Under the pieces are notes generated by a model. The model saw only the letters and a list, made by a program, of their open reading frames with translations, was not told the origin of the DNA and made no database searches. A program made the position numbers and the translations under genes. From Porphyra umbilicalis (lineage: Eukaryota > Rhodophyta > Bangiophyceae > Bangiales > Bangiaceae): DNA of 64,000 nt. Positions 32,730 through 43,745 of the stretch are shown in pieces (the first letter of the stretch is position 1; every line of letters starts with the position of its first letter). The stretch spans positions 682,001-746,000 of the forward strand of contig KV918762.1 in assembly GCA_002049455.2 (NCBI GenBank). Direction: 5' to 3'.

Positions 32730-33020
32730 CAATTTTGTACTGATGCCATGGTCACTTTGGCTTTTTTTTTGCCAACGCCTGTCTTCATATACGTGTGGTG
32801 CTCTTCTACGCTCTGCCGCTCGGCTCACACTCTCTCTGAACTCTTCCCTGCGCGCAGATGCTTCAGACTGCTACGTGTCAATTGTGAACTAATGCCATGG
32901 TAACCTTGGAGTTTTTGCAGATGCCGGTCTTCACATGCATGTGGTGCTCTGTGACGTTCTGTCGCTTTGCTGAGACTCTCTCTTCACTCTTCTCTGCGCG
33001 CAGGCCCATCAGACTGCCAT
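32730..33020. repeat. Tandem duplication, 149-bp unit, two copies
   Basis: ATGCCATGGT at 32743 and 32892 marks the two copies. Each also has TGTGGTGCTC, CTCTCT...CTCTTC and CTGCGCGCAG. On the minus strand both copies encode the similar VKTGxxKxxxKVTMAxVxN. Confidence 0.75.
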
Positions 33021-33161
33021 GGTCTTTGAGAGTTCTGCCATCTGTGGGAGCGTACCGTGTGAGTGCAACAGGGCATGTCCTGAGCAATATTGACACTAAC
33101 GACAGTCGTGGACTTGCCTGACAGCCAGTCCAAAGCTTGAATATGTCAGTTGGCAGGACAA

Positions 33162-33329
33162 ATGGCGCCGAAGGTTGGAGGCACCGTCGTCTCCGGCAAG
33201 TAAACCGTGTCCTCATGTCTTGGCGTTTCGATCGGCCCGACTTCCCGGACCTCGAGTCTTATAGCGGGTGACGCGCGAGCGGCCCAGACGGCCGTTACTT
33301 CACTCCTCCTGAGGTAACCCCCCTGATTG
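33162..33329 (+). repeat. 5' LTR end of the chromovirus relic
   Basis: Matches the LTR fragment at 1316-1560 closely (CCGGCAAGTAAACCGTG, GACCTCGAGTC) and the 588-bp LTRs more distantly. It ends GTACTACA, the expected inverted-repeat end, two bases before the primer site. Confidence 0.8.
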
Positions 33330-36300
33330 TAGTACTACATTTGGCGCTCCGGGTGAGACCCGCTGTACGCACGCGATGCGTATCGCGGAACGACACCTCT
33401 TTCGGTACCAAGAGTCGGGGGACCCTCGTTGGTTGTATTGCGGTGCGGTGACGGAGGACATTCGATCGATACGCGGGCCCCGCTTCCATGGCTCGCGGAT
33501 CTTCCTCATCTTCCCCGCTCGACGGGGGCGCTCCTCCGTTTGAGATACCCGGCACTAGCCGAGTGACGGACGCGCCACCGGCGGGAGACCTCGGGGCAAC
33601 ACCGGTGTTGGGCGCCGTGGCCCTCGTTGGGGGTGGAAGGGCGGTCCCGGTTGGTGGCGGCGGTACGGTGGCAGGTGAGTCAAACTCCCCTCCAGAGGAC
33701 CCCGGCCGCATGCCGACCACCGGAGCTCGTCCTCCTCTCGGCGCGGGACGGACGTCTACGCTGGCGGAATCCCAGCGTGGGGGCGTGGGGTCTCACCCCT
33801 CGCCCCTGGATGGGCAGCGCCCGGCCGGGACGCCGCCCTTTGGCCCACCCCGCGTGGAAGCGATGGGAAGCTCGTCGGGTACCCGGGCTGGCGGGACACC
33901 CGCCGGCCTGGGATCGATCCGACCAACGGACGCGCTGTCGCTGGAGGAGGAGGAGCGACAGCGTCGGGTGCTACAGAGAGCTTTCGGGGTCACCCCTGAA
34001 GACGTGGCCCGGGCACAGTGGCAGCGTGCCACCCGGGACCACTGGTAACTCGACGCACCATCGACGGTGGGCGGGGCGGGGCCCAGCCTACAGGGGGTCG
34101 GCGGCGTTGCGGCCCAAGGGGTGTCGCGGCCGGCGACCGACACAAGACACCTGCGCCACCTGGCTCAGGTATTTTGAAACGCAGCGGAGGAGACGTCTAC
34201 CGCGGCGTCGGACGGGACCCCGGTCCCGGCGCGTAGCGCGGCCGTCGCCAAGGCTCTCGCAGCGGTCAAGGGGCCATCCCCCGCGTCCGCGAGCGCGAGC
34301 GCGCCGGCACCACCGGGGCCCGGATCGGGCACGTCCGGGGGGCGCCCTCCCGCAGGGGGCCTTGGCATAACTGGGTCCACCCTGACGGTGACCGCCAGCC
34401 GCGCCGACCGCCCGACGCGGTCGCAGTCGCAGCGGACCGCCGAGCGTAGGCGCCTCAAGGAGGTTCAGACGAGGGGAAACCGCCGGTGGCGGCGCTCACG
34501 ACGCGACGCGTCGCCCCCGTCCTCGAGGCCCCCCTCGTCGACCGAGAGCGAGCCCAGTACGTGGGGCTCGTTCTCCGACTCGAGTGGGGCAGACTCGACG
34601 GATAGCAGCAGCGGCTCGACCTCATTCTCTGCCACCGGCAGCGACCCCGGAGCAACTCGCCGCCGACGACAGGCGCGTGCGGCCGACAAACGCCCGCAGC
34701 GTGCCCTGGTGCAAGAGGCACTGCGCGCCTTCCAGCGGGAGCAGCAAGAAGATACCGTAGTCGACCCCCTCTTCAAGGGGCTACTGTCGTTGGAGCGGTA
34801 CCGGCTCGCGTAGCGAGGAGGCCGCCTGCACCTCCCGCGAGGCAACTCCATACGCGGCGTCCGCGCGGTCGTGAAGGCATTGATGCACACCTCGCGGCAC
34901 TTCGCGGGTGACACCCCGCTGGGGTTGGTGGCGTTCCTCGGGAACTTCCAGACGGCGTGCGACGGCAGCGGCCTAAATGAGGGGACAGCAGTGACACTGC
35001 TGGAGAACTTCGTCACAAGCAAGGTGCTCGGGGTGCTCCAATGCGCCAAGGACGATCATGCCTCGCGGCAGCTCACGTACAAGCGCGCGGCCCGCGCCCT
35101 GCTCAACGAGTTCCTCGACGGGGACGACCCGGTGGACCACCTTCAGTCGCTCATGAAAGCGTCGTTGGAGAAGTGGGAGGACGAGCACGAGTTTTCGAAC
35201 CGCATCCTCGATGCAAACCGTGCCTTGGGCTCGGTCCTGCAAGAGTTCGAGCTGAATTGTATTTTACTGAAGGGCGTCGGACGGGAGGTCCGGGCCCTGG
35301 GTCGGAACTTCAACACTCAGGGCCGGACGTTCCCGAAGGTACGCAAGTTCCTAGCCAAGACGGGAGCAGCCACCCGCGAGGCGCAGGGGGTCAAGCTCCA
35401 GGCCAAGCCCAAGGAGAGCGCCTCCCGGTCGGCCGGCGGCGAAGAACCTGAGGCCCGTCGGGCCCGGCCGGCGGCGTCTGTTGCCCTCCCGGTGGGAGCC
35501 GCCTCGGCCGCGGCTGCAGTGGCCGTCACGGATGACGGGACCGAGGCGGAACGGGCCGAGTGGGCCGCGGTGCTGGCCGCAGCGGTGACGCCCGTCGCGG
35601 ACGACCCCCCGGACGACGTCCCGGTACGTCCGGAGAATAGTCTACGGCACGCGTCGGGCTGGCAACAGCAGCCCACGTGGAGGGGGCGCCCGGAGCTGTA
35701 CCCCGTCCGCACGGGGGCGGGACGCGGGCGCGGCACCCTGGCACCAGGCACTCTGGTGCCTCCGCGTGCGAGTACCGTTTTCCCGCACACGGACCGCCCC
35801 CCGCGGTTCCCCCGTGGCGGGGCCCCTTCACCGCGCGGTGGCGCATAGGGCGGCGCGCCCGAGTCGGGGCCCCCGCCTCGGCGGCGGGGGGCCTGCTCGT
35901 TCTGTGGCCACCTGGGGCACTGGGTGTGGGAGTGCCCCGCCCAGTCCCTTTCGGTGCGGGGCCACGGACGCGCGTTGCGCGAGGCCATCGCGTCGCACCG
36001 AAACGGGCGGGGACCCGCACCGCCGGCGCCCCTGCCTCTGGGCGTGGGACCGCCGGTCGCGCCCCTGCCGCCTGCCGCTGCCGCCAATGGGTCTGGCCCG
36101 CCGGGCACGGCCGCGCTCGTCCACGCCGTTGAAACGGATGATCGGGCGTACCCGGACGCTGCGAGCAACGAGGGGGAAAGCTCCTCCGAGGAGTGGGCCG
36201 CGGGCGCCGACGACGCGGGTCACGGGGACGGCCGCACTTGCCACAACCAGGGAAACGCGTAAGGGGCTGCTCTTGAGTGGGCTGCCCGCGGACGTCGTCC

Positions 36301-39141
36301 GTCTCAAGGCGCACAGGCACTGTAACATCACGGCGATCCGCCTGCACCAGGTCCGAGAGAGGCGGGCCGCAGAGGGATTCCCGCCAGCGCCCGCCTTCTG
36401 CCCTCGCATCCGAGCGCGGGCCGGCGGGGGCAGCAGTGCCGCGGCGGAAGTGCCGGACCGCCCCCCCGTCCAGGCGGCGCCGGTGGCCAGCGACGCTGTC
36501 CCTCCGTCTCCGCCGGTCGCCGCATCGGTACTGGCACTTGGCCACTCCGACCTCCGACCATGAGACGGTGGGGATGGCATCCCAGCGGACGCACGCGCCA
36601 ATGGGGCACGCATCGGGGGGGGGCTCCGACGGCGCCTGGGTGGGCGCGCCCGGCGCGAGCGCACCCGCTTTCGCCACCACGCCGCCGCCGTCGCGGATCC
36701 CGCGGGAGCGCCGAACACCCGGTCCGGGGGCGGGGAAGTGCTGCTTTTCAGCCTTCACAACTACCGCATCGCGGCCTCCCTGGGCCTGGACAAGCTCTTC
36801 CTCGTCGCGTTCGGCAACGTCGTGGACACGAGGGTGGGCCTCAACATGGTCCGCCGGAACGCCCTCGCCCCTGACTGGCTCCGCCGGGTTGTCTCTTCCA
36901 AGGAGGAAGCGCATGTTGGACCATGAGGTTGAACTCCTCAGGACCATTCACACCGGTATTGTGGCTGTAGCTGCGTGGTACAAGTTTCGAATCCCAACAG
37001 AGCAGGTACGCCTCCGGGACGCCAACAACGTGCGGTTAAGCACTAGCGGTACCTTCACGCTGTGGCTCCAGACGGGCGCCCGGATTGTCTCTGTGCCCTT
37101 CCTCGTCGTCGACGACCTGTCAGTCCCAGTGACCTTGGGCTGTACGTTCATTGACGACAACGCGAACGCCATCCAGCCTCAGGACGAAGCCATCCGTTGG
37201 AAGGACGAATCCGTCAGGGCGATCCTGTGGGGACCATTGGACGATGGCGACCGCTCGATGGGCGTCTCCCGCGCTCTCCGCTTGACGCACAAGACGCGGC
37301 TCCCGCCGTCGGCGGCCACGGTCGTCTGGGTGCGGACCATGTGGGGGGGCCTGGGCCAGGTGTTTGGCGCCTCGCGCCTGTTCACAGCACGTGTTGTCAC
37401 CATCGCCAAAGGCCTGCACGACATTGTGCTGGGGCTATCCTTCCCGGTCATCGTGACCGATTTCGGTGAGCGCGAGGTCGTCCTCCGGCAGAAGGCCAAC
37501 GTCGGCTACGTCGAGCTGCTCACGACGGGCGTCGTGCAGGTGCCCCACGGGGCACCCCACGAGACACTGCCCGCCCCGGCTATCACGACGGCCACGGCCG
37601 CCGAGGGCGTGGTGGGGAAGGTGTCGGGCACCCGGTGCGATCCCACACCGGAGCGGAGCCCGGACATGGCGGCACCAACGGACGGCGGGCCCGCGACCCC
37701 AGCGCGACCCCGGGATACGGGCGAAGGGGGCGCCTTGCCGGCCGCAGTGCCACCCGAACCCCCACCTCGAGTGATGGACGTGAAAGTACCGGATGCCGAC
37801 CCAGCGCTGCACACTCAGATCCGCTGCATGCTGGACCAGCACTAGGCAATGTGGACGGGCCAGGCGCTAGGCGTCATCAAGGCCACTCAGCACCGCATCG
37901 ACCTGAACGCCGGCGCCCGGCCCGTCTGCTTCGCGCCGCGCGGCGCGGGCCACACGGCACGGGAGGCCGAGAAGGCCGAGGTCAAGAGGCAGCTGGAGGC
38001 GGACTTCATCGAACTGACGTCGTCGGAATGGGGCTTCCCGGTCGTGCTTGTCCCCAATAAGGATGGCACCTTCCTCTTCTGCGTCGATTATTGACTGCTG
38101 AGCATCGTGAACATGAAGGACTCGTACTCCCTGCCCCGAATGGACGAGTGCATCGACAGCCTCGGCTTCTTTCGTTGGACTGTGGAGCACCCCGGGCACG
38201 AGATCAATCCGGGCCGGCTCGGCGTGATGGACGCGCACACGCGTGAACTGCGCGCGGCGCACTTCCCGACGACGCGCACGCAAGTTCGAAGGTTCGTGAG
38301 GATTTGCAACGTCTTTCGCTGGTTCGCAACGAACATCGCCCGGGTGGCTGCGCCATTGACGGACCTGATGGGGTCTACGGCTCCTGTCCTAGTGCCCCCC
38401 GCCTCGCCATTGCAGCAGCAGGCGTTTGACCGGCTCAAGGTGGCACTCACGACCCCATGGGTCCTCGCACTCCCGCGGCGCGGGCGGAAGTACGTCCTCG
38501 ACGTGGATGCCTGCGGGACGCAAGTGGACGCCTCCCTGCTCCAGGAGCAAGACGACAGGAAGCTCCAGCCGGTCGCGTTTATCAGCCGGCGGCTGGGGAC
38601 GAACGAGCTCCCCTACGGGATAACGGAGAAGGAGTGCCTGGTGGTCGTCTGGGCTTCGCTCAAGCTCCGCCCCTACTTCGAGGGTGACCCATTTCTCGTG
38701 CGCACGGACCACGACTGTCTCCGGTGGATCCTCAACATCGAGGGCTCGGGAAAACCCCGCTTGGCACGCTGCCGCTTACGCCTGAGTGAGTTGGAGTTCG
38801 ACGTCGCCTACAAGCCGGGGATGCCGCATTACATGGCGGACAGCATCTCCCACCGGATGTCCGGGGGCAGCGACGAGACGGCGCTCGATGACGCCGTCCG
38901 CGTCTTCGCCGTGCGGGCCAATACGGTCCGGGGGCTCGACGCAGCCAACTACGTCGGCGGCCCCACGGTCCGTGGCATCGACCGCGACGCGGCGCTCTCT
39001 GCCCAAGCCGACGATAGGTACTGCCAAGACGTTGTCAAAGCCCTGAACGCCGGCCGGCGCATCGCCTTCTTCGAGGACTCCAATGGGATCCTTCGCCGAC
39101 GCGCGGCACCCGCCGGCGCACACCAGCGTCGGCGGTCCTGA
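33162..39141 (+). mobile_element. Ty3/gypsy chromovirus relic, broken and 3'-truncated
   Basis: In order: end of a 5' LTR (33162-33329), a primer site TGGCGCTCCGGGTGAG (33332 on), gag (about 33.49-36.26 kb, with a zinc knuckle near 35.9 kb), protease region (36.9-37.2 kb), then reverse transcriptase and RNase H remnants (37.8-38.9 kb). It is the same family as the complete element at 43.1-63.0 kb: gag, protease and RNase H align through most of their length. Integrase, chromodomain and 3' LTR are absent. It has many breaks and is clearly older than the complete copy. Confidence 0.9.
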
Positions 39142-39671
39142 CATCGCGCTCCCATGGTGACTTCTTGGTGATTTGGGGGTGCCCCCGGTTGGTGCTGCCA
39201 TGAAGCATGTCATTCCACGCCGCATACGGACTTTCCTGAATGCGGTGCTTCCAGAATTGGGCGTTGGTTCAGCAATCCGCGGCGAAGGCAATGACGGAGG
39301 CCCGCAGGAGACGAAGTCCCACCTGAGTGGGATACTCTAGCCTCAAAATCCTCATGATAGGAGCGCACAGCGTTCATTTGGAGCAGCGCTTCAGTCTGCT
39401 CCAATCACAACGACGTCCTTCATGATGAACTGGGCCAGGAGCGACACAGATCATCGGTAGTCATGGAAATCTTCTAAATCTGCTCGGTTTTCAGTGCATG
39501 GGTCCGGTACAGGCGTTGTGAACGCGATGGACAGATCTGCCGAGCTGACACTTGACTGCGTGCGAGGAATCCGCGGATTTACAGTGGCCACACGGGGCCT
39601 GCAACCCATATCCAATCAGATTTGTTCATATCCTCGTCGCGTAATGTTTCTGTCGTAGCTGTCGCGTATCC
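39142..39671. other. Unassigned spacer after the relic
   Basis: No LTR follows the truncated relic. Balanced composition, short frames only. Confidence 0.4.
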
Positions 39672-39975
39672 TCACCAGGGCGAACAGCCCGGTCGCTTTC
39701 CTGGAATGTCTGGACGTGAATCAGTTGAGGACAGTGGTGACGCCCTGCATGAGGTGTAGGAAGGCGAAGGCTCGTCGGTCCCCACGCAAGCGAATGCCTG
39801 GTGCTCGCCGCTGGCCGCCAGCATAGTCTTCCTGGAGAGCACGGCGGCCATCGCAACACCTTCTTTGTCTGACACCGCGGCCACGATGTGCGTGCAGCGC
39901 ACGTCCCGAACCCGAGTCTTTCCATTCCGCGAACGGTGCGCTGCCACCACCCACTGAGTGGACAGGCACTCGTGA
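39672..39975 (-). CDS. Possible short exon, function unknown
   Basis: The minus frame has a balanced block (TRVRDVRCTHIVAAVSDKEG, then MAAVLSRKTMLAASGEHQAF) before a stop at 39672. Upstream (above ~39975) the frame enters Pro/Ala-rich DNA that is antisense to a more convincing plus-strand frame. It may be a pseudogene fragment or last exon. Confidence 0.2.
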
Positions 39976-39979
39976 GGCG

Positions 39980-41830
39980 CGCTTGGCGCGCTCGCTTCCG
40001 CGTCCCCGTCGCGCCGCGGGCGTACGCCTAGGGGCGGCGCCGGCCGGGCAGGCGGCCGTGGCCGTAGAGAAGCCGCGTGGGCCCTTGCCCTTCCCGCCAT
40101 TGCCGAGTGGGAGGAGGGCGACGAGGCGAAGGGGGGGGCGGTCGGCCGCTCCGAGGCGGCCTGCGCCTCAGCGGGCGCCTCGGCGGCGAGCAGCCCCGGG
40201 CGGTGGTCCCGCGGCGCCGTCGCCGCCGGTGCGGCCGCGGGCGAAGGGGCGGCGGCCGACGCAGAGGCCGACGGGGACGGGCCGCCGCGGACGGACTCAC
40301 CGCGCCCTGCCGGCGCGGGGGACGCCCTCGAGCAGCGCCTCGCGCAGCTGGTCATTTGGCACGACGCGGCGGTGGAGTTGCGGTCGAGCGCGGCGGGCGA
40401 GGAGGCGTTGCCTGACGGGGCCCCGACGGGCGGCGGCGGTGGCGGCGGAGGCGGCGGCGGCGGCGGCGGCGTCAATGGCGGCGGGTTTACGCCGTCCCCC
40501 GTCGAGAGCGGCAAGCGTTGCTCGTTTGCCCCCATCCCCCTGCGCTCGCCCTTCTTTTCCAACACCGTCCTGCGCGCGGACACGGTCGCCGGCGGCGGCG
40601 GCGGCGGCTCGCCGCGGCGGCGGCGGCTCACCACGTCGGCGAGCTGCCGCGCCATTGGGCTGCCGGGCATGGCCGCCGCGGCGCGGAGTGGGGGCATTAC
40701 CACCGGCGCCGGCGGCGGCGGTGCGTCGCCCGCGTCGCCGCGCGCCGGCGCCGCTGGCGGGGCGGGCAGTGGCAGCAGCGAGCCGCTGCTGACCGTGACC
40801 AACGTCGAGTCCCTCCGCGGCTTGCAGCGCAGCCGCAGCTTGTGGCGGCCGTCGGCCAAGGCGGGGGGCGACGGCGACCGCTGCGTCGGTGGCGGGGGGG
40901 CGGGTGGAGGGGGGGGGGGGGGGGACCGGCGCCCGCACCTTTTCGCGGCGCTCCGCGTCGAGCTTCCGCGACTTGGTGCGGTCCGCCACGGCGGGCGCGG
41001 CGGGTCGCGACGGGGCAATGGGGGGGGGGGGGGGGGTGGGGGGGGGCCGCCACGCGGAGTTGTCGCCCCGCCCGTCGGGCGGCGGCAGCGTCGTCAGCGG
41101 TGGGGGTGGCGTTGGCGGCGGCGGCGGCGGCGGCAGCCTCGTTCCGCGCCACGGCGGCGGCGGCAGCGGCGACCGCGGGCAGCCGGCGGGCGACTCGGAC
41201 GATAATATTGAGATTGAGGGGGCGAAGCGTGTGGAGGAGGTGCCCGCGCCCGTCTGCCGCGACTACTTCCGGGGGGGGGGTCGGCGCTGCGGTCACCGCC
41301 GGCGGCGGGTTGCTGCTGGGATTGCGCGACGCGGGCCGGGGGGGACGCCGCGCCGCCCGGCCGGCGCCGCCGGTCAGGCGGCCTTCGGTGCCCGCGGGCC
41401 CCCCCCTGGTCAGACGGGCGGCGGGTCGCCCCCGCGGACGGGCTGGTCGCGTCGGCGTCGCCTTGTGTCTGGCCGGTCGCGACGCGCGGTCGGGGACGGC
41501 GTGTCGGCGGCTAGGACGGCCGGGTGACGCGGCGCGGTCGCGGCGCACACGGCGGGCCGCGGGCGCCGCGTTGGCCGCGGCGCCGCCGCACGCCGCGCGC
41601 CCCGGACCGTGCAGCTGCGTACCTGGAGTTCCGTGCGCGCGTCGGCGACGACATGACGGCGTGCGCACGGGCGTCGCGTCGCCGCCGCCATCGTTGCCAG
41701 CGTCGGTGCTTGCCGTTTATAGGAGTGGCCGCAGCGCCCCGCGTTGGCCCCCCCGCGCCGCGGTGAGCCCAGACGCCTTGCGGAGGAGGGCGCCGACGCG
41801 GCGCCAGCCATCGCAATGCGGCCGGTGACT
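39980..41830 (+). CDS. Gly-rich host protein, unknown function, frame changes at poly-G runs
   Basis: Three successive plus-strand blocks look coding. Block 1 (to ~40905) has ALALPAIAEWEEGDEAKGG, LEQRLAQLVIWHDAAVELRS, a poly-Gly run, SGKRCSFAPIPLRSPFFSNT and PLLTVTNVESLRGLQRSRSL. Block 2 (~40925-41265), one frame away, has RTFSRRSASSFRDLVRSATA and DSDDNIEIEGAKRVEEVPAP ending CRDYFR. Block 3 (after ~41280) has AVTAGGGLLLGLRDAGRG and basic Ala/Pro-rich sequence. The changes of frame fall at the G runs at 40911-40924, 41021-41045 and 41270-41280, so sequence or assembly slippage is as likely as real decay. No ATG precedes 40372 in block 1's frame back to a stop at ~39975, so an upstream exon is expected. 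No domain recognised; it reads like a regulatory or scaffold protein with serine/arginine patches. Confidence 0.45.
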
Positions 41831-41932
41831 GCAGCTGTGGTGGCCACAGCGGCCGCGGCCGCAGCTGTGGTGGCCACAGCGGCGGCTCTTTCGTCCGTCC
41901 GGTGCCCTCGTGTTGGGAAAGAGCGGAAATTA

Positions 41933-43144
41933 TTAAAGCGCGATGGTGTGGAAGGTAGGACCTTTGGTGAAGACAGACTGTGAAACAACGACAGGGAGCT
42001 TGCGTGGTCTCTTCATGTTGACAAAGGCGTTCGTAAAGAAACGTGCGCGCCCAACCTCCTCTCTCGTTGTAGGGACGGCGCTCGGCATGTCCTCCAAGCC
42101 ATGCCTCCCAAACCAGTCCACCCAGTCGTGCTCAACACACAGCACACGCAGCACACGGCTGACCGGGACGCACTCAGGCACGGGGGTCACGCCGACGTCG
42201 CGCACATCGAAGCGCAATCTCGTGCAGCGGTACGCCGCAAACGGGCAGCCCGCGACGGGTGCGACGCTGCGGGGGCGCTCGACCACCAGCAGGCGCACGG
42301 GCCGCTTTTGGACCCCCGTGACAACGACGCGGGCGTGGCCGACTCGACGGACACCGTGAGCCGACCTGTACTCAATCCAATCCATCCACGGTGCACCGAG
42401 GTAAGCCTGGGACCCGCGTACAATCTGCCGCCGCTCGCTGCCGCGCCGCGGCAACGCGCCGCGCGTGAGGTACTTCCCGTCCGCGACAGTGACAACGTCG
42501 TTGTGTCGCAGCTCGAGGCACTTTGCCAATCCCTCCAAGGTCCGATCCTGTTGGAGGCAGGGCCTTTCAGAATCCGGGTTTTTCAGCAGAATCTGGGATA
42601 TATCCAGATATATCCGGATATATCTGTTGGAATCTTCTCGCCATCCAATGTGAGAGCAAAACGGAGGACACTGCTGGACAGCTCACTTCATGCTCAGGCT
42701 CTTCGTGGAAAGACTGATGAATATAAGATGTTGCTGCGAGCAGGAAGCCGCTGCTTACAGAACGGTGCTTTATCCGAATCATTATTCCAAAGCCCCTGGT
42801 TGGAGGACACCGACGCGTACAGGGACACCATGTCGACGGATCTTGGGGGCATCTCCGTCAGCGTCTGCAGCGACAGCGGCCACAGTGGGCCCCGCACCTA
42901 TTCCACCGGCACCTGTAAGCGCACCCGGTGGCGCGATTGGTCCATGAGGAGCTGAAGCACCATCCCCCGCCCCTTCATCGTTCGGGGCGATACAGTGGTC
43001 CGTGCCGTCGGCGTCGTTATCGTGTACAGCCCTGTTCAAGACGTCTGCGACCTGCTCGGCCATGAACAGCTGCAGTGCATGCTCTGACCTCCAACTGTTG
43101 GTGCCATTGTACGCTCTCTTGACGCCTTTGTGCTTCGCCTCGTT
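41933..43144 (-). pseudogene. 3' part of a host gene split by an LTR element and a MITE
   Basis: The minus frame continues the gene whose exons lie at 63.0-64.0 kb. It begins at the chromovirus target site (43140-43144), reads NEAKHKGVKRAYNGTNSW, then LQLFMAEQVADVL, an acidic/Ala-Pro linker, and VRVGVLQ. There a 241-bp MITE (42558-42798) intervenes. Leaving out the MITE and one 8-bp duplicate, the frame resumes without shift (QDRTLEGLAKCLELRHNDVV) and runs through a Trp/Arg-rich C-terminal domain to a stop at 41933. The part looks globular and the frame is otherwise clean, so the insertions are recent compared with decay. Function unknown: the HK..K..Y..TN pattern near the start reminds me of motifs in uncharacterised transposase-like proteins, which I cannot confirm. 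Confidence 0.7.
42558..42798. mobile_element. hAT-type MITE, 241 bp
   Basis: The ends are imperfect inverted repeats (CAGGGCCTTTCAGAAT at the left; CAGGGGCTTTGGAATA read inward from the right), flanked by an exact 8-bp direct repeat GTTGGAGG (42550-42557 and 42799-42806). The CAGGG end and 8-bp duplication fit the hAT superfamily. The interior has a short GATATATCCG-type tandem (42596-42628) and no transposase. It sits inside a coding region of the host gene. Confidence 0.85.
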
Positions 43145-43732
43145 TGTAGCACAACCCCGTAGCCACGGGCCCGAAGAGGGAAGTATCCCACCGCTGCCGT
43201 CCCAAGAACGTGCCCCCTATAGGATCACCCGATCCGGGAAGAGGGGCCGCCAAAGGTACAAGACAAAAGGCACGGTTTACTTGCCGGCGACGACGGTGCC
43301 TCCCACCGTCGTCGCCCTTCGTCCTAAAAAGGGCGGAAACCGTTGCGTGGGCCCAATTCCCCTAATGGGAATTGGCCCGCGCCGCCGACCAACCAATACC
43401 ACTAAGTACAATGCAAGACAAGTCCCCCAATGCGGTAAGTAGAGACGAGGGGGAATCGGGACCGGGCGCCCCCGCCTGACGTGGCGGCCTCTGGCGTGGC
43501 CACGCGGCGGCGCGCGCGCGCCACATAACCGCCCCGCCCAGCGACGCCCTGGTGGCCGTTCGCGCGTGGCCCGGGTGCCCGCGCCCCCGACAGCTGCCCA
43601 GTCGGCGCCGGGGCGCCACCCGCGGGGGCGTGGCGGCCGTGCCGCCCGCCCCGCTGCTTGCCACGCGCAGGCCACGCCCGCCCGGCCCCCGCCGGGGGTT
43701 CCCAGCACCACCCCCATCCCGGTGGTGCTACA
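43145..43732 (-). repeat. Chromovirus 3' LTR
   Basis: 588 bp, bounded by TGTAGCAC...GTGCTACA (perfect inverted ends). It contains a 13-bp-arm hairpin (43286-43298 with 43304-43316) and a CGCGCGCG run. It pairs with the 62426-63013 copy. Confidence 0.95.
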
Positions 43733-43745
43733 TCACCCCCTGCCG
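43733..43745 (-). other. Chromovirus polypurine tract
   Basis: On the element strand GGCAGGGGGTGA directly abuts the TGTAG start of the 3' LTR. This shows that the DNA to the right, with the opposite-strand frame, is internal to the element. Confidence 0.65.

Noticed and set aside
40518-41828. Single 436-codon plus frame as the gene at 40-41.8 kb
   Set aside because: Only its last third looks coding; before ~41280 other frames carry the balanced residues, so taking it whole would be misleading.
43145-43732. LTR-contained frames on both strands (for example 43277-43717 minus and its twin at 62558-62998)
   Set aside because: They recur identically in both LTRs and are Arg/Gly/Pro-rich by composition; not treated as genes.
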